This document shows, piece by piece, positions 28,443 through 38,225 of a stretch of DNA of 64,000 nucleotides. Origin of the DNA: Actinomyces naeslundii (GTDB lineage: Bacteria; Actinomycetota; Actinomycetes; Actinomycetales; Actinomycetaceae); NCBI RefSeq assembly GCF_001956585.1, contig NZ_MSRR01000002.1, positions 1-64,000 of the forward strand. Reading direction: 5' to 3'. Both the position numbers and the translations under genes were made by a program. The stretch's first letter is position 1. Each line of letters begins with the position of its first letter. The notes below the pieces were generated by a model. It was given only the letters and a program-made list of their open reading frames with translations, was not told the origin of the DNA and ran no database searches.

Positions 28443-28485
28443 ACGGTAATGCCGGCGATCGCAGAGGGCAGGCCTTGGATACCCT
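28443..28485. promoter_or_regulatory. Divergent leaderless promoters of recQ and the CPA1 antiporter
   Basis: On the minus strand TACCGT (complement of 28443-28448) lies 6 nt before the recQ ATG. On the plus strand TACCCT (28480-28485) lies 6 nt before the antiporter ATG. The start codons are only 55 bp apart, so the two promoters share the same short DNA segment and their -35 regions overlap the opposite unit. Confidence 0.5.
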
Positions 28486-28491
28486 GGGCCC

Positions 28492-30459
28492 ATGGACCTC
28501 CTCATCATCGCCGTGCTGGGCATCCTGGCCATTGCTGCGGCCTCGCAGCTCAGTGACCGCATCGGTGTCGCCCCGGCGCTGATCCTTCTGGCGGGCGGTA
28601 CGGCGGTCGGTTTCCTGCCCTTCATCCCGGCGATCGAGCTGGACCCCCAGGTGGTCCTGGAAGGAGTTCTTCCTCCGTTGCTGTTCTCCACGGCGGTGAG
28701 CATCTCGACGATCAACTTCCGTCGCGAGCTCGCTCCGGTGGCGGTACTGGCCATCCTGCTGGTGGCCCTGTCCGCCGCGGTGATCGGTGTAGCCCTGGCC
28801 CTCGTGGTCCCGGGACTCTCCCTGGCCTGGGCGATCGCGATGGGAGCGATCCTCAGCCCCACCGACGCCGTGGCCATCTCCATCGCGCGCCGGCTGGGAG
28901 TCTCACAGCGCATCATCACCGTCCTGGAGGGGGAGGGGCTCCTCAACGACGCCACCGCCCTGGTGCTTCTGTCCTCGGCCGTCTCCGCGGCCACGTCGGG
29001 AGGCATCAGCATCGGAGGTGTGCTGGGCGGTTTCGCCCTGGCCGTCGTCGTGGCCCTGGGGGTGGGCTGGCTCGTCGGCGAGGTGAGCCTGCGGGTGCGC
29101 TCCCACATCACCGACCCCACCGTGGACACGGTCGTGTCCTTCACTGTTCCCTTCCTGGCAGCGATCCCGGCCGAGCACATGCATGGCTCAGGCCTGGTGG
29201 CCGCTGTCGTCGCCGGACTCATCACCGGTCACCGTGGCCCGCGGATGCTTCCGCCGGCCCACCGGGTGGCCTCACGCACCAACTGGCACACCGTCGAGCT
29301 CACGCTGGAAGGACTCATCTTCCTGTTCATGGGGCTGGAGTTCTTCGGCATCGTTGAGAAGGTGGACGCCTCGGATCTCGGCGTTCGCCGGGCCGTCGGG
29401 GTTGCTGTCCTCGCCGGAGCACTGACCGTCGTCGTCCGGGCTCTCGTCGTCGCCCCGATGCTCAAGCTCCTCAGCCACCGCACGGCGCGCTGGGCGGTCC
29501 ACTGGGAGGAGAATGAGGAGGCCATCCACCAGTTCCAGAACCGCTGCGCGGCCATTGTGCGCGGTGAGGCGGAAATGCCTCAGGTCCCGTGGGACCGCCG
29601 CCGCTTCGTCCAGGTCCAGCGCAAGCTCCGTCGAGACCCCAGCCACGAGAGCATCGCGCGGCGCGCCCGCCGAATCTCCAGCCGGGCCCGACGTCGAGGG
29701 GCCGACCTGGACTACTTCGCCGCAGATCCCCTGCGTTCCCGTGAGGGCGCCGTCATCGTCTGGGCGGGTATGCGCGGCGCCATCACCCTGGCTGCGGCCC
29801 AGACCCTACCGACCACGGCGCCGCACCGGCCCTTCCTCCTCCTGGTGGCCATGCTGGTGGCAGCCGGCTCCTTGACGCTTCAGGGGCTGACGCTGCCAGC
29901 GCTGGTGCGCTTGTCCAAGCCCGCGATGGCCGGTTCCGCCGACGAGGAGGAGAGGGCAGCCGTCATCTCGCTGCTGGTCAACGCCGCCCGTGACGTCGTC
30001 GGCGATGGCCACGATCTCACCGGCCGCAGCGTCCACGGGGCCGTCGCCACCAGCGTCGAACCGGTTGCTGAGGTCTCGCGTCCCGCACCGCAGGCCGAAG
30101 GGACGGCTGTCCTCGAGGAGCCTGCCGCCTTCGAGGCGAAGGCGGAGCCGGGCACGCCCTCGACCTGTGCTCAAGATGGCGAGAACCTCAGCCCAACGCT
30201 CGATCAGCCCGCCCTGCTGCGGCGCGAAGGCACGGACATCGTTCTCTCACCGGCCGCAGTCGCCCGGGCATGGACCGACCCCACGTGGCGGTACGACGAG
30301 CTCGCCCCGATGCGAGAGCGCGCCCTGGACATGATCCGCGCTCAGCGCGAGGCCCTTCTGGACGCCGGTGACGAGGGGCTGTACTCGGCAGACTCACTGG
30401 AGCACGCCCTGGACCGCCTCGACTTCCAGGAGATCATGCTGACCAGCGAGCCCCACTGA
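28492..30459 (+). CDS. CPA1-family Na+/H+ (monovalent cation/proton) antiporter
   Basis: Membrane antiporter of 655 residues exchanging cytosolic Na+ or K+ for external protons. About 12 TM helices occupy residues 1-325 and again about 425-470. Family features are SPTDAVAISIARRLG (the ion-binding TD motif), EGEGLLNDATALVLLSSAV (the paired-acid GEGLLND motif), and IVWAGMRGAITLAAA near the last helices. A cytosolic insert of about 100 Arg-rich residues separates TM blocks, and a long acidic cytosolic tail (about 475-655) follows. Divergent from recQ, with its own leaderless promoter. Confidence 0.9.
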   Translation: MDLLIIAVLGILAIAAASQLSDRIGVAPALILLAGGTAVGFLPFIPAIELDPQVVLEGVLPPLLFSTAVSISTINFRRELAPVAVLAILLVALSAAVIGVALALVVPGLSLAWAIAMGAILSPTDAVAISIARRLGVSQRIITVLEGEGLLNDATALVLLSSAVSAATSGGISIGGVLGGFALAVVVALGVGWLVGEVSLRVRSHITDPTVDTVVSFTVPFLAAIPAEHMHGSGLVAAVVAGLITGHRGPRMLPPAHRVASRTNWHTVELTLEGLIFLFMGLEFFGIVEKVDASDLGVRRAVGVAVLAGALTVVVRALVVAPMLKLLSHRTARWAVHWEENEEAIHQFQNRCAAIVRGEAEMPQVPWDRRRFVQVQRKLRRDPSHESIARRARRISSRARRRGADLDYFAADPLRSREGAVIVWAGMRGAITLAAAQTLPTTAPHRPFLLLVAMLVAAGSLTLQGLTLPALVRLSKPAMAGSADEEERAAVISLLVNAARDVVGDGHDLTGRSVHGAVATSVEPVAEVSRPAPQAEGTAVLEEPAAFEAKAEPGTPSTCAQDGENLSPTLDQPALLRREGTDIVLSPAAVARAWTDPTWRYDELAPMRERALDMIRAQREALLDAGDEGLYSADSLEHALDRLDFQEIMLTSEPH

Positions 30460-30533
30460 CGAACTGAGCGGATCCTCCTCCCAGTGGTGTCACATCCGGT
30501 GACGGATCCCGACCATGCCCGGAGACGGGGCCG

Positions 30534-30539
30534 TAGACT
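30534..30539 (+). promoter_or_regulatory. -10 element TAGACT, leaderless start of hisC
   Basis: TAGACT is followed by 7 nt (CCAACCC) and the hisC GTG at 30547. This fixes the start: the frame is open back to 30484, but those codons would precede the transcription start. Confidence 0.55.
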
Positions 30540-30546
30540 CCAACCC

Positions 30547-31689
30547 GTGAGCGCGAACCTGCCCCTGAGACCCGACCTGGAGGGCGAGGCGCCCTACGGC
30601 GCCCCTGAGATCGACGTCCCTGTCCGGCTGAACGTCAACGAGAACCCCTACCCGCCCTCGACGGCAGTCATCGAGTCGATCGCCACCGCCGTGGCTCGGG
30701 CCGCCCAGGGCCTCAACCGCTACCCGGAGCGCGACTTCCCCCGGCTGCGGGAGGCGCTCGCGGACTACCTCGAGGCCGAGTCCGGTGTGCACCTGACCCC
30801 TGAGCAGATCTGGGCCGCCAACGGCTCCAACGAGGTCATGCTCCACGTGCTCCAGGCCTTCGGCGGCCCCGGGCGCACCTGCCTGACCTTCACCCCCACG
30901 TACTCGATGTACCCCGAGTACGCCCGCGACACCCTGACCGACTACGTCACCCGCCCGCGCCGCGAGGACTTCACGCTCGACGTCGAGACCGCCGTGGCCG
31001 CGATCAGCGAGCTGCGACCGGCCGTCGTCATCCTGGCCAGTCCCAACAATCCGACCGGGACGGCTCTGCCGCTGGAGGACATTGACCGGATCCTTGAGGC
31101 GGCCCGCGGCCACGGCCCCATGCTCGGAGCCGAGATCGGCTCACCGGCCCGGGCCGGCGACTGCGTCGTCGTCATCGACGAGGCCTACGCCGAGTTCCGC
31201 CGCCCGGGCGTGCCCAGCGCCCTGGAGCTGCTGGGGCCGGCCCACCCGCACCTGGCTGTCACCCGCACCATGTCCAAGGCCTTCGGAGCCGCCGGCCTGC
31301 GCCTGGGCTACCTGGCCGCCGACCGCGCCCTGGTCGACGCCCTGCGCGTCGTGCGCCTGCCCTATCACCTCTCCGCCGTCACCCAGGCCGCCGCCCTGGC
31401 CGCCCTGTCCCACCGTGATGAGCTCATGGCCCAGGTCGCCTCCCTACGGGACGAGCGCGACGCCCTGGTGGCCTGGCTGCGAGGCCAGGGCCTGACCGCC
31501 CACGAGTCGGATGCCAACTTCGTCCTGTTCGGCCCGTTCCCCGACCGCGAGGCCGTCTGGCAGGCCCTGCTCGACGCCGGGGTCCTCATCCGCGTCGTCG
31601 GTCCCGAGGGCTTCCTGCGGGCCAGCATCGGTACGCCTGAGGAGATGGAGCGGCTGCGCAGTGCCCTGGCCACGGTCATCGGAGGGTGA
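30547..31689 (+). CDS. hisC: Histidinol-phosphate aminotransferase
   Basis: PLP enzyme converting imidazole-acetol phosphate and glutamate to histidinol phosphate. From GTG 30547 the product has 380 residues. Motifs: RLNVNENPYPPS at the N-terminus, ANGSNEVMLHVLQAFGGPGR, SPNNPTGTALP, VVIDEAYAEFRRPG, and TMSKAFGAAGLRLGY with the PLP Lys at about 244. A short extra loop (GPMLGAEIGSPARAGD) sits before the DEAY strand, a minor variation. It is followed 113 nt later by hisB in the same direction. Confidence 0.94.
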   Translation: MSANLPLRPDLEGEAPYGAPEIDVPVRLNVNENPYPPSTAVIESIATAVARAAQGLNRYPERDFPRLREALADYLEAESGVHLTPEQIWAANGSNEVMLHVLQAFGGPGRTCLTFTPTYSMYPEYARDTLTDYVTRPRREDFTLDVETAVAAISELRPAVVILASPNNPTGTALPLEDIDRILEAARGHGPMLGAEIGSPARAGDCVVVIDEAYAEFRRPGVPSALELLGPAHPHLAVTRTMSKAFGAAGLRLGYLAADRALVDALRVVRLPYHLSAVTQAAALAALSHRDELMAQVASLRDERDALVAWLRGQGLTAHESDANFVLFGPFPDREAVWQALLDAGVLIRVVGPEGFLRASIGTPEEMERLRSALATVIGG

Positions 31690-31721
31690 GCGCCGATGCC
31701 GCACGCGGACGGAGCCGAGGA

Positions 31722-31740
31722 CCGGTAGGGTTGCTACCGG
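31722..31740 (+). other. Hairpin between hisC and hisB
   Basis: Perfect inverted repeat CCGGTAG (31722-31728), loop GGTTG, CTACCGG (31734-31740). It is immediately followed by TTGATACACCTAGG. It could be an attenuating stem or an operator; there is no T-run. Confidence 0.35.
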
Positions 31741-31802
31741 TTGATACACCTAGGAACCAGTACCGCTGAAAAAGCACGACACACGATGCTGAGGAAGCAC
31801 AC

Positions 31803-32402
31803 ATGAGCCGTACCGCGCGCATCGAGCGAGCCACGAGTGAGTCCAGCGTCGTCGTCGAGATCAACCTCGACGGCACGGGCCAGACCGACATCTCCACCAC
31901 TGTCCCCTTCTACGACCACATGCTCACCGCTCTGGGGCGTCACTCCCTCATCGACATCACGGTGCGCGCCACCGGTGACACCGAGATCGACGTGCACCAC
32001 ACCGTGGAGGACACCGCTATCTGTATCGGCGAGGCCCTGCGTGTCGCGCTGGGTGACAAGCGCGGCATCCGTCGCTTCGGTGAGGCCAGTGTCCCCCTGG
32101 ACGAGGCCCTGGCCCATGCGGTCGTCGACATCTCCGGGCGTCCTTTCCTGGTGCACGAGGGCGAGTCCGAGGCATTCGTCCACCACCTCATCGGGGGCCA
32201 CTTCACTGGCTCGATGGTGCGTCACGTCCTGGAGGCCATCGCCTACCACGCCGGCATCTGCCTGCACGTGCGCGTGCTGTCCGGGCGCGACCCCCACCAC
32301 ATCGCCGAGGCCGAGTTCAAGGCCCTGGCTCGAGCCCTGCGCGCCGCCGTGGAGGACGATCCCCGTGTCGAGACCATCCCGTCCACGAAGGGAAGCCTGT
32401 AA
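31803..32402 (+). CDS. hisB: Imidazoleglycerol-phosphate dehydratase
   Basis: Manganese enzyme that dehydrates imidazole glycerol phosphate to imidazole-acetol phosphate, the substrate of HisC. 199 residues, the normal monofunctional length. Conserved His-rich metal sites are visible: [36 protein letters not shown], and [46 protein letters not shown] precedes the ATG. The stop TAA overlaps the ATG of the next gene (TAATG). Confidence 0.96.
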   Translation: MSRTARIERATSESSVVVEINLDGTGQTDISTTVPFYDHMLTALGRHSLIDITVRATGDTEIDVHHTVEDTAICIGEALRVALGDKRGIRRFGEASVPLDEALAHAVVDISGRPFLVHEGESEAFVHHLIGGHFTGSMVRHVLEAIAYHAGICLHVRVLSGRDPHHIAEAEFKALARALRAAVEDDPRVETIPSTKGSL

Positions 32403-33307
32403 TGGCTCAGACCCCCGACCCTGATGGGAACCAGGACGGCCAGCGCGATCTGGACGCCGAGTTCGCCGCGCTCATGGGCGATGTCGAGATTCCCGACGAC
32501 CTCTCGACGGTTGACGACCTTGAGGCGCCTGAGGGCACCCGCAGCGGGCAGGACCGGGGCGGCTCGAATGAGGATGGCCCCGCCTCAGTCGCTGATCCGG
32601 GGCAGGCCGGCCCTCAGGGAGTGAGTCCTCACGATGTCCCTCATAACACCTACCACCCTCTCAGTGAGGCGGACGGGGGAGTGCAGGCCCCTGACGGCTC
32701 CTCGCGGCTCACCGACGCCCAGGAGGCGCAGATCGCCGCGGCGGCCGACTCCTTGAGCTCCTACGGATCCGGTGAGTCCGGCGATCAGGCCCCGAGGGCG
32801 GTCAAGGTCGCGGTCGTCATGACGCCGCTGAACCGGGCAGACGGGCTGGCGGGCATGTGCTCCCTCCTGGACCTCGACTGCACCGTGGTGCCCTCCTCCA
32901 ACGGAGCCTTCGCGGTCAAGCAGTTCGTCTCGGCCCACTCGGACTGGGACGTGGCCGAGCTCCTGGGCGGATCCGACTCCGAACCGGCAGAGGCCGCCGA
33001 GCTGGCCGCCCAGCTCTCCCGCCTGTCACGAGCCGGCGCAGTGCTCATGACCGCCGACCTGGCCACCGACGTCGGTATCGAGTCCGGCCTGTCCGGAACG
33101 ATCACCGCGCGTCACTTCACCAACGGTCAGCCTGGTGAGGAGGCATCGGCGGGGCTCCTCCTGGCCTCCATGGACCAGGTCGTCGAGGACGTGCTTCTGG
33201 GCGTCATCGACGCCGACGACGTCCCCGGTGCCGTGAGGTCCTCGGAGATCAAGGCGCCTCGGGCGATGCGTTGGTTCGGCCGCGGGCTGCGCCGTCCCCC
33301 GCAGTGA
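32402..33307 (+). CDS. Hypothetical protein coupled to hisB
   Basis: A 301-residue soluble protein I do not recognise. The N-terminal 130 residues are acidic, Gly/Ser/Asp-rich and probably disordered. The C-terminal part (about 135-300) looks folded: VKVAVVMTPLNRADGLAGMCSLLDLDCTVVPSSNGAFAV, then a helical AELAAQLSRLSRAGAVLMTADLATD and a closing IKAPRAMRWFGRGLRR. The start ATG is embedded in the hisB stop (TAATG), so it is translated with hisB. hisB-hisH neighbours of this kind occur in Actinomycetaceae, but I know no function. Codon usage is native. Confidence 0.75.
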   Translation: MAQTPDPDGNQDGQRDLDAEFAALMGDVEIPDDLSTVDDLEAPEGTRSGQDRGGSNEDGPASVADPGQAGPQGVSPHDVPHNTYHPLSEADGGVQAPDGSSRLTDAQEAQIAAAADSLSSYGSGESGDQAPRAVKVAVVMTPLNRADGLAGMCSLLDLDCTVVPSSNGAFAVKQFVSAHSDWDVAELLGGSDSEPAEAAELAAQLSRLSRAGAVLMTADLATDVGIESGLSGTITARHFTNGQPGEEASAGLLLASMDQVVEDVLLGVIDADDVPGAVRSSEIKAPRAMRWFGRGLRRPPQ

Positions 33308-33347
33308 GGATCGGAACCACCGCTTCCCTGAGAGCCGCCTACGGCTC

Positions 33348-35132
33348 CTAGCCGGCGTACGAGCTCGTCCGCTGCCCGCCCTTCAGGTCCGAGGCGATGC
33401 ATGAGAAACCACGCCGCCCGGCGTTCCAACCCGCCTCACCGGGGCCCAGCACCGATGTGCTCGGATTGGCCGCGCCGTACTGCTTGGCGGCCTGCGAGGT
33501 GCAGGTGTTCTGCACGTTGGGATCGGCGGCCAGATCGTCGTCACTGGAGCCCGTGGTGCTCTCCGCCAGCGTCCCCACCTCATAGACCTCCCAGGAATGG
33601 GGCTCGTTGCAGTCCACCTTCCTGGCCGTGGTCTGCCCCGAGACGGACGTGGTGCCGGCCAGACAGGTACCGACCGGATACGGCGGGGTCGAGGCGGTGT
33701 CCTGACCCGATGATGAGGAGTGGGACGCCCCAGCGCCGGACGCCGCTCCCGAGGCCCCGGCAGACGCGCCCGTCCTGGCTGTTGAGACAGCGGGAGCCAG
33801 CCAGGTACCCGCCATCCAGCCGGCGACCAGCCCGATGACGAGACCGACAACCGCTCCCACGATCCCGGCGCGCAGCCCGACCTGACGGCGCTCGCGCTTG
33901 GTGATCCTGATGGACCTGCCCGCGCCCGTCACTCCTGCCCCGCTCAGAGAGGCGTTCAAGGAGTCCGGCGAGGACACCGGCATCGACGACTGCTCGTAGT
34001 ACTCCAGCTGGCCGGAGAGGGGCGACGGTGCGGACTGCGCAGAGCGGGCGGACTGTGCCGAGACGTTGCGACCAGGTGGAGGTGCCAGACCTGCCTCGAC
34101 CAGCTGCAAGGAGGTCACGGGGCCGCCGACGGCCAGGTTTCCCGTCCCGAGCTGTTCGCGAACCTGCCCCAGGGCACCAGTGAGCTCGGTGCCGTTGCGG
34201 TAACGGTCTGCCGGATCCGGCGCCATGGCCTTGCTCAGCACAGGAAGAAGGATCTCGGGAACGTTCGGGTCACTGAGGTTGAGGGGGGCATCGAGGGATC
34301 GGACGATCTCGGGCAGGCTTCGCTGCACGCCGTCGGGTCCGCGTCTGGGTCCCCGCCCCGTCAGCAGGGAGAAGAGGACCGCCCCCATGGACCACACATC
34401 CCCCTCGGGGCCGGGACTGGTCAGCATGAAGGCCTCCGGCGCGGCGAAGTCGGGAGTCAGGCACTCCAGGGTGACGGTGGGGTCCTGTCCCTCGCGCTGG
34501 ACCGAGGCAATGCCGAAGTCCGAGAGCCGCGGTGAGCCGTAGGAGTCCAGAAGGATATTGGCGGGCTTGACGTCCCGGTGCATGACGCCGGCCGTGTGAG
34601 CCGCCCCGAGTGCCGAGGCCGCGGCCTCCACCAGTGCCACGGCGTCCGATGCGGGTGTCGGTCCGCGCGATACGAGGTCGTAGAGGCTGCCGCCGGCGCA
34701 CAGCTCCATGACCAGGTAAGGGCGTAGGTCGGGCAGCTTACCGGTGTCCACCAGAGAGACCACGTGCGGATGCCCCGAGATCCGTGAGGCCGCCTGCACC
34801 TCGCGCATGAACCGCCTCTCGTTGCGCGGATCGTCCAGAGGGCGGGAGTCGACCTTGACGGCGACCGGACGCTCCAGGGAGTCCTGCACACCGGCATAGA
34901 CCGTGGCGAAGCCTCCTCGCCCCAGCACCGAGGTGATCCGCACCCCGGGGATGGAGAACGGTGCAGCGCTGTGGGACTCACCAGATCCGCGTGTACCTGT
35001 GCTAGCCGCCCCTGAGGAGTGGCTCGCCGAGGGCGATGGAGGAACTGGCGGCGGTGCCGACGAAGGCGTGTGCGAAGACGGGGGCGCCTCACCGGGTGGG
35101 AACTGCATGCTCACGGACAAATCTTCGCCCAT
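33348..35132 (-). CDS. Membrane Ser/Thr protein kinase with Cys-rich extracellular domain
   Basis: Hanks-type kinase, 594 residues from ATG 35132. The frame is open to 35279, but TAACCT lies 5 nt before 35132 and the upstream part looks non-coding. A Pro/Ser-rich leader (about 10-58) precedes the kinase: glycine loop [11 protein letters not shown] (71-81), AVK with Lys93, [11 protein letters not shown] (catalytic Asp187), DFGIA (Asp205), APE. A TM helix lies at about 440-460. The external C-terminus resembles a septum-formation domain, with Cys in [23 protein letters not shown] and GFSCIAS. Convergent with the hisB-coupled gene. It interrupts the histidine genes; its targets are unknown. Confidence 0.88.
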   Translation of the reverse strand: MGEDLSVSMQFPPGEAPPSSHTPSSAPPPVPPSPSASHSSGAASTGTRGSGESHSAAPFSIPGVRITSVLGRGGFATVYAGVQDSLERPVAVKVDSRPLDDPRNERRFMREVQAASRISGHPHVVSLVDTGKLPDLRPYLVMELCAGGSLYDLVSRGPTPASDAVALVEAAASALGAAHTAGVMHRDVKPANILLDSYGSPRLSDFGIASVQREGQDPTVTLECLTPDFAAPEAFMLTSPGPEGDVWSMGAVLFSLLTGRGPRRGPDGVQRSLPEIVRSLDAPLNLSDPNVPEILLPVLSKAMAPDPADRYRNGTELTGALGQVREQLGTGNLAVGGPVTSLQLVEAGLAPPPGRNVSAQSARSAQSAPSPLSGQLEYYEQSSMPVSSPDSLNASLSGAGVTGAGRSIRITKRERRQVGLRAGIVGAVVGLVIGLVAGWMAGTWLAPAVSTARTGASAGASGAASGAGASHSSSSGQDTASTPPYPVGTCLAGTTSVSGQTTARKVDCNEPHSWEVYEVGTLAESTTGSSDDDLAADPNVQNTCTSQAAKQYGAANPSTSVLGPGEAGWNAGRRGFSCIASDLKGGQRTSSYAG

Positions 35133-35333
35133 GTTGGAGGTTAGCGAAAGGAAACCGGCTGCCCAGTGTCGGATCGGGTGCTCGGCGCGGTCCTCAACCG
35201 ACCGGTTGAGGACCGTCATGACCTGTCCGGAGCGCGCCGAAACTGTTGCGCAGACACTGCAGGTACCGGGTCTGCGCATGTCAGTGGTTGTTTCAGAGTG
35301 TGGAGGAGGCCCCAGAACGATCTGCCGGGACGG

Positions 35334-35339
35334 TAGGGT
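35334..35339 (+). promoter_or_regulatory. -10 element TAGGGT, leaderless start of hisH
   Basis: TAGGGT, 7 nt, then the hisH ATG at 35347; no Shine-Dalgarno sequence in the gap. Confidence 0.55.
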
Positions 35340-35346
35340 ATGTCAC

Positions 35347-35985
35347 ATGCAAGCGCCCCGAGTCACCGTCTTGTCCTACGGATCCGGCAATGTCCGTTCG
35401 GCGGTGCGTGCCCTGGAACGCGTCGGAGCGCAGGTCTCCCTGTCCAACGACCCCCACGAGGTCACCGAGGCCGACGGCCTGGTGGTTCCCGGTGTCGGTG
35501 CCTTCGGCGCGGTCATGGACCAGTTGCGGGCGGTTGATGCTCCCCGCCTTATCGAGCAGCGCCTGGCCGGCGGACGCCCGGTCCTGGGAATCTGTGTGGG
35601 CATGCAGGTCATGTTCGAGCGATCCGAGGAGCACGGCACCACCGAGGAGGGCCTTGGGCAGTGGCCCGGAACGGTGACCAGGCTGCATGCCGACGTCGTC
35701 CCTCATATGGGATGGAGCCAGGTCCGCCCGCCCCAGGACTCGGTACTGTTCGACGGCGTCGCCGACGAGCGCTTCTACTTCGTCCACTCCTACGCGGCCG
35801 CCCAGGACCCCGCGGAGCTGCTCGCTCCCGGCCCGACCCGGCTGCCCCGGGCCACCTGGGCGACTCATGGGCAGGACTTCCTCGCCGCCGTCGAGAACGG
35901 AGTCCTGTGCGCCACACAGTTCCATCCCGAGAAGTCCGGCGACGCGGGGGCGCAGCTCCTGCGCAACTGGATGACAACTCTGTGA
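35347..35985 (+). CDS. hisH: Imidazole glycerol phosphate synthase, glutamine amidotransferase subunit
   Basis: Class I glutaminase subunit that supplies ammonia to HisF for the synthesis of imidazole glycerol phosphate and AICAR. 212 residues from ATG 35347, set by the leaderless -10; the open frame upstream to 34903 overlaps the divergent kinase. Motifs: [28 protein letters not shown], nucleophile Cys83 in [11 protein letters not shown], and [14 protein letters not shown] with catalytic His193. Followed 50 nt later by hisA. hisF is not in this window. Confidence 0.95.
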   Translation: MQAPRVTVLSYGSGNVRSAVRALERVGAQVSLSNDPHEVTEADGLVVPGVGAFGAVMDQLRAVDAPRLIEQRLAGGRPVLGICVGMQVMFERSEEHGTTEEGLGQWPGTVTRLHADVVPHMGWSQVRPPQDSVLFDGVADERFYFVHSYAAAQDPAELLAPGPTRLPRATWATHGQDFLAAVENGVLCATQFHPEKSGDAGAQLLRNWMTTL

Positions 35986-36035
35986 ACCACCCGATCCACG
36001 CTCGAACCAACCCACGACCACCGTAGGAGAAAGTC

Positions 36036-36788
36036 ATGCTCACCCTACTTCCCGCCGTCGACGTCGCCGATGGCAAGGCCGTCCGGCTCCTCCAGGGAGA
36101 GGTCGGCTCGGAGACGGACTATGGCAGCCCCGTCGACGCCGCCCGAGACTGGGTGCGGGCTGGGGCCGAGTGGATTCATCTGGTGGACCTCGATGCGGCC
36201 TTCGGGCGGGGCTCCAACTCCGAGCTGCTCTCGCGCATTGTCGGTGAGGTCGGCATCAAGGTGGAGCTCTCCGGGGGTATCCGCGATGACGCCTCACTGG
36301 CTCGGGCGCTGGCCGCTGGTGCCGCCCGGGTCAACCTGGGCACGGCGGCCCTGGAGGATCCTGAGTGGACCGAACGCGTCATCGCCGAGCACGGCGACAA
36401 GATCGCCGTCGGCCTCGATGTCCGCGGAACGACTCTGGCCGCCCGCGGCTGGACCAAGGAGGGTGGCGACCTGTGGGAGACCCTTGAGCGGCTCAACGCC
36501 GCCGGATGCGCACGCTACGTCGTCACTGACGTCACTCGTGACGGCACTCTGAGCGGTCCCAACACCACACTGCTCACCGAGGTCTGCCAGCGCAGCCCTG
36601 CACCGGTGGTCGCCTCGGGCGGCATCGCCCACCTCGATGACCTGGTCGCCCTGCGGCGCCTGACCCCGCTGGGGCTGGAGGGCGCCATCGTCGGCAAGGC
36701 ACTCTACAACGGCAACTTCACGCTCCAGGAGGCGCTGGCCGTGGCCGGTGACGAGGAGCTGCGCGAGCCGTCGAAGGAACGTGCCTGA
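36036..36788 (+). CDS. hisA: Phosphoribosyl isomerase (HisA; PriA in actinobacteria)
   Basis: TIM-barrel isomerase converting ProFAR to PRFAR in histidine synthesis. In many actinobacteria the same enzyme (PriA) also does the TrpF step of tryptophan synthesis. The 250 residues show [19 protein letters not shown] with the catalytic Asp, [42 protein letters not shown] with the second catalytic Asp, and [26 protein letters not shown] precedes the ATG. Dual function is inferred from taxonomy and cannot be decided by eye. Confidence 0.95.
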   Translation: MLTLLPAVDVADGKAVRLLQGEVGSETDYGSPVDAARDWVRAGAEWIHLVDLDAAFGRGSNSELLSRIVGEVGIKVELSGGIRDDASLARALAAGAARVNLGTAALEDPEWTERVIAEHGDKIAVGLDVRGTTLAARGWTKEGGDLWETLERLNAAGCARYVVTDVTRDGTLSGPNTTLLTEVCQRSPAPVVASGGIAHLDDLVALRRLTPLGLEGAIVGKALYNGNFTLQEALAVAGDEELREPSKERA

Positions 36789-36835
36789 ACCCCTGCCTGG
36801 CGCCGCCCGATCGCGCCGCGGATGCTGTGCAGCCA

Positions 36836-38128
36836 CTACGGACGTCCAGGACGCTTCGGGCGCTGCCAGTGCCTGATGACATGTCGAAGCGCGGTGGCGA
36901 ACACGACGCCAGTGGCCGCCAGGTAGGGGCCATAGTGCTGCCGGGTGATCGGTCCCAGCGGCTTGCCCAGCGTCTTGACGATGGCGGTGGAGGCCGCCAT
37001 GCGCGCGGCACGCTCGCCGGCCGCGTGAATGACGACTGAAGGCAGGGGCAGGTTACGGCGCCCGGACTCGGCGGCGAAGAGCTTCACCGGGATCCCGGTC
37101 AGTGCCTGCTTCCAGTATCCGCGGGGGCCTTGACTCAGGTAACGGGAGGTCGCCGTCCTCATCTCCGGTGTGGTCCACGGCGCGGGAGGCTGGTGTCCGC
37201 CCCGGGTCAGCAGGTGCGTGACAGCCACTCCGGTGACCGATCCCGCCACGATCATCGCTGCGCGCCGCCACATCCGCTCAGGGTGGGTCAGCCCCAGCCA
37301 CACCTGGCTCATCTCCGCCATGATCGGGAAGGAGATGGCCTCGGCCATGCCCCAGACGAACATCACGGCGTCTCCGCGGCCGCCTTCCATCGCGGTGTGC
37401 AGGATGGTGAAGACGTCTGAGACCGGCTCGGGTCTGCGGGGGCGCTGGAGCATCTCCATGATCTGCTCGCGCGCCAGATCGCTGACGCCCTCCACGTCGT
37501 CGCTGGGGGCGATCGGCTCGCCGACACGGACCTCGATGGGGGAGTAACGGGGCAGGCCGCCCTTCTTGGGCATCATCTCCCGCGTCCCCACCAGCGCGAC
37601 CGGTAGCACGGGGATGCCGAAGTCACGGGCGAGCCGGGCGGCCCCGGAGTGGAAGCGGCTCATCCTCCCGTCCGTGGAGCGGGTGCCCTCGGGGAAGATG
37701 AGAATGCTCATCGACTCCGCCACCCGGTTGGCCAGCGTTCCTCGCAGCTCCTCGTAGGCCCCCTCGCCGTCGCGCCGTACCGGGTAGGCGCCCAGCAGTC
37801 CCCTGGCCACGAGGCGACGAGAGCGACGGGTGAACCAGTAGTCCTGGGCAGCGACCGTGACTACTCGCATGAGGGTGGGGGAGGCGCTCATCATGGCGAT
37901 CGTGTCGGCATGGGAACCATGGTTGGCGACGACGACATAGGGGCCGTCGGCATCGAACTCGCCCTCGACCCGCACGCCTCCGAACGGAGCGATGACGGCG
38001 GACCAGAAACGCTGACGCAGTACCGCGCGCCAGGTGACCTTCTGGGGTGTTTGCACAATCGATCGCAGGCGGTGCCCCGCCGAGGCGATCTCGGCCGAAC
38101 CTGGCATCGAGGGTATCTGAAGGGGCAT
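36836..38128 (-). CDS. Lysophospholipid acyltransferase (PlsC-like) with C-terminal extension
   Basis: Predicted 1-acyl-glycerol-3-phosphate acyltransferase of 430 residues. Residues about 55-235 carry the acyltransferase motifs: NHGSHADTIAM (the catalytic HxxxxD block), LFPEGTRSTDGRMSRF seen as IFPEGTRS, and GIPVLPVALVGTREM. The last 180 residues form an unusual extension with a hydrophobic stretch (AAMIVAGSVTGVAVTHLL) and a Pro/Arg-rich end; I do not recognise this part. It is the third gene of a minus-strand lipid cluster with cdsA and a CDP-alcohol transferase. The start has AAAGG about 8 nt upstream. Confidence 0.86.
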   Translation of the reverse strand: MPLQIPSMPGSAEIASAGHRLRSIVQTPQKVTWRAVLRQRFWSAVIAPFGGVRVEGEFDADGPYVVVANHGSHADTIAMMSASPTLMRVVTVAAQDYWFTRRSRRLVARGLLGAYPVRRDGEGAYEELRGTLANRVAESMSILIFPEGTRSTDGRMSRFHSGAARLARDFGIPVLPVALVGTREMMPKKGGLPRYSPIEVRVGEPIAPSDDVEGVSDLAREQIMEMLQRPRRPEPVSDVFTILHTAMEGGRGDAVMFVWGMAEAISFPIMAEMSQVWLGLTHPERMWRRAAMIVAGSVTGVAVTHLLTRGGHQPPAPWTTPEMRTATSRYLSQGPRGYWKQALTGIPVKLFAAESGRRNLPLPSVVIHAAGERAARMAASTAIVKTLGKPLGPITRQHYGPYLAATGVVFATALRHVIRHWQRPKRPGRP

Positions 38129-38225
38129 CGGGCTACCTTTCCGTGGGGTGTGCAGACGATGGGAGGCGATTCGGAACCGGAGAGAACGGGACGGGCTGGG
38201 ACGGACATCGGGAGGACTGGTCCAC

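Noticed and set aside
26097-29225. A 1042-residue frame containing recQ with a long N-terminal extension
   Set aside because: The first 260 residues are opposite the antiporter gene, are low in complexity and typical of a shadow frame. The leaderless start at 28436 marks the true gene.
35133-35279. Upstream extension of the Ser/Thr kinase
   Set aside because: Composition does not look coding, the leader of the kinase begins at 35132 with a -10 nearby, and the extension runs towards the hisH promoter.
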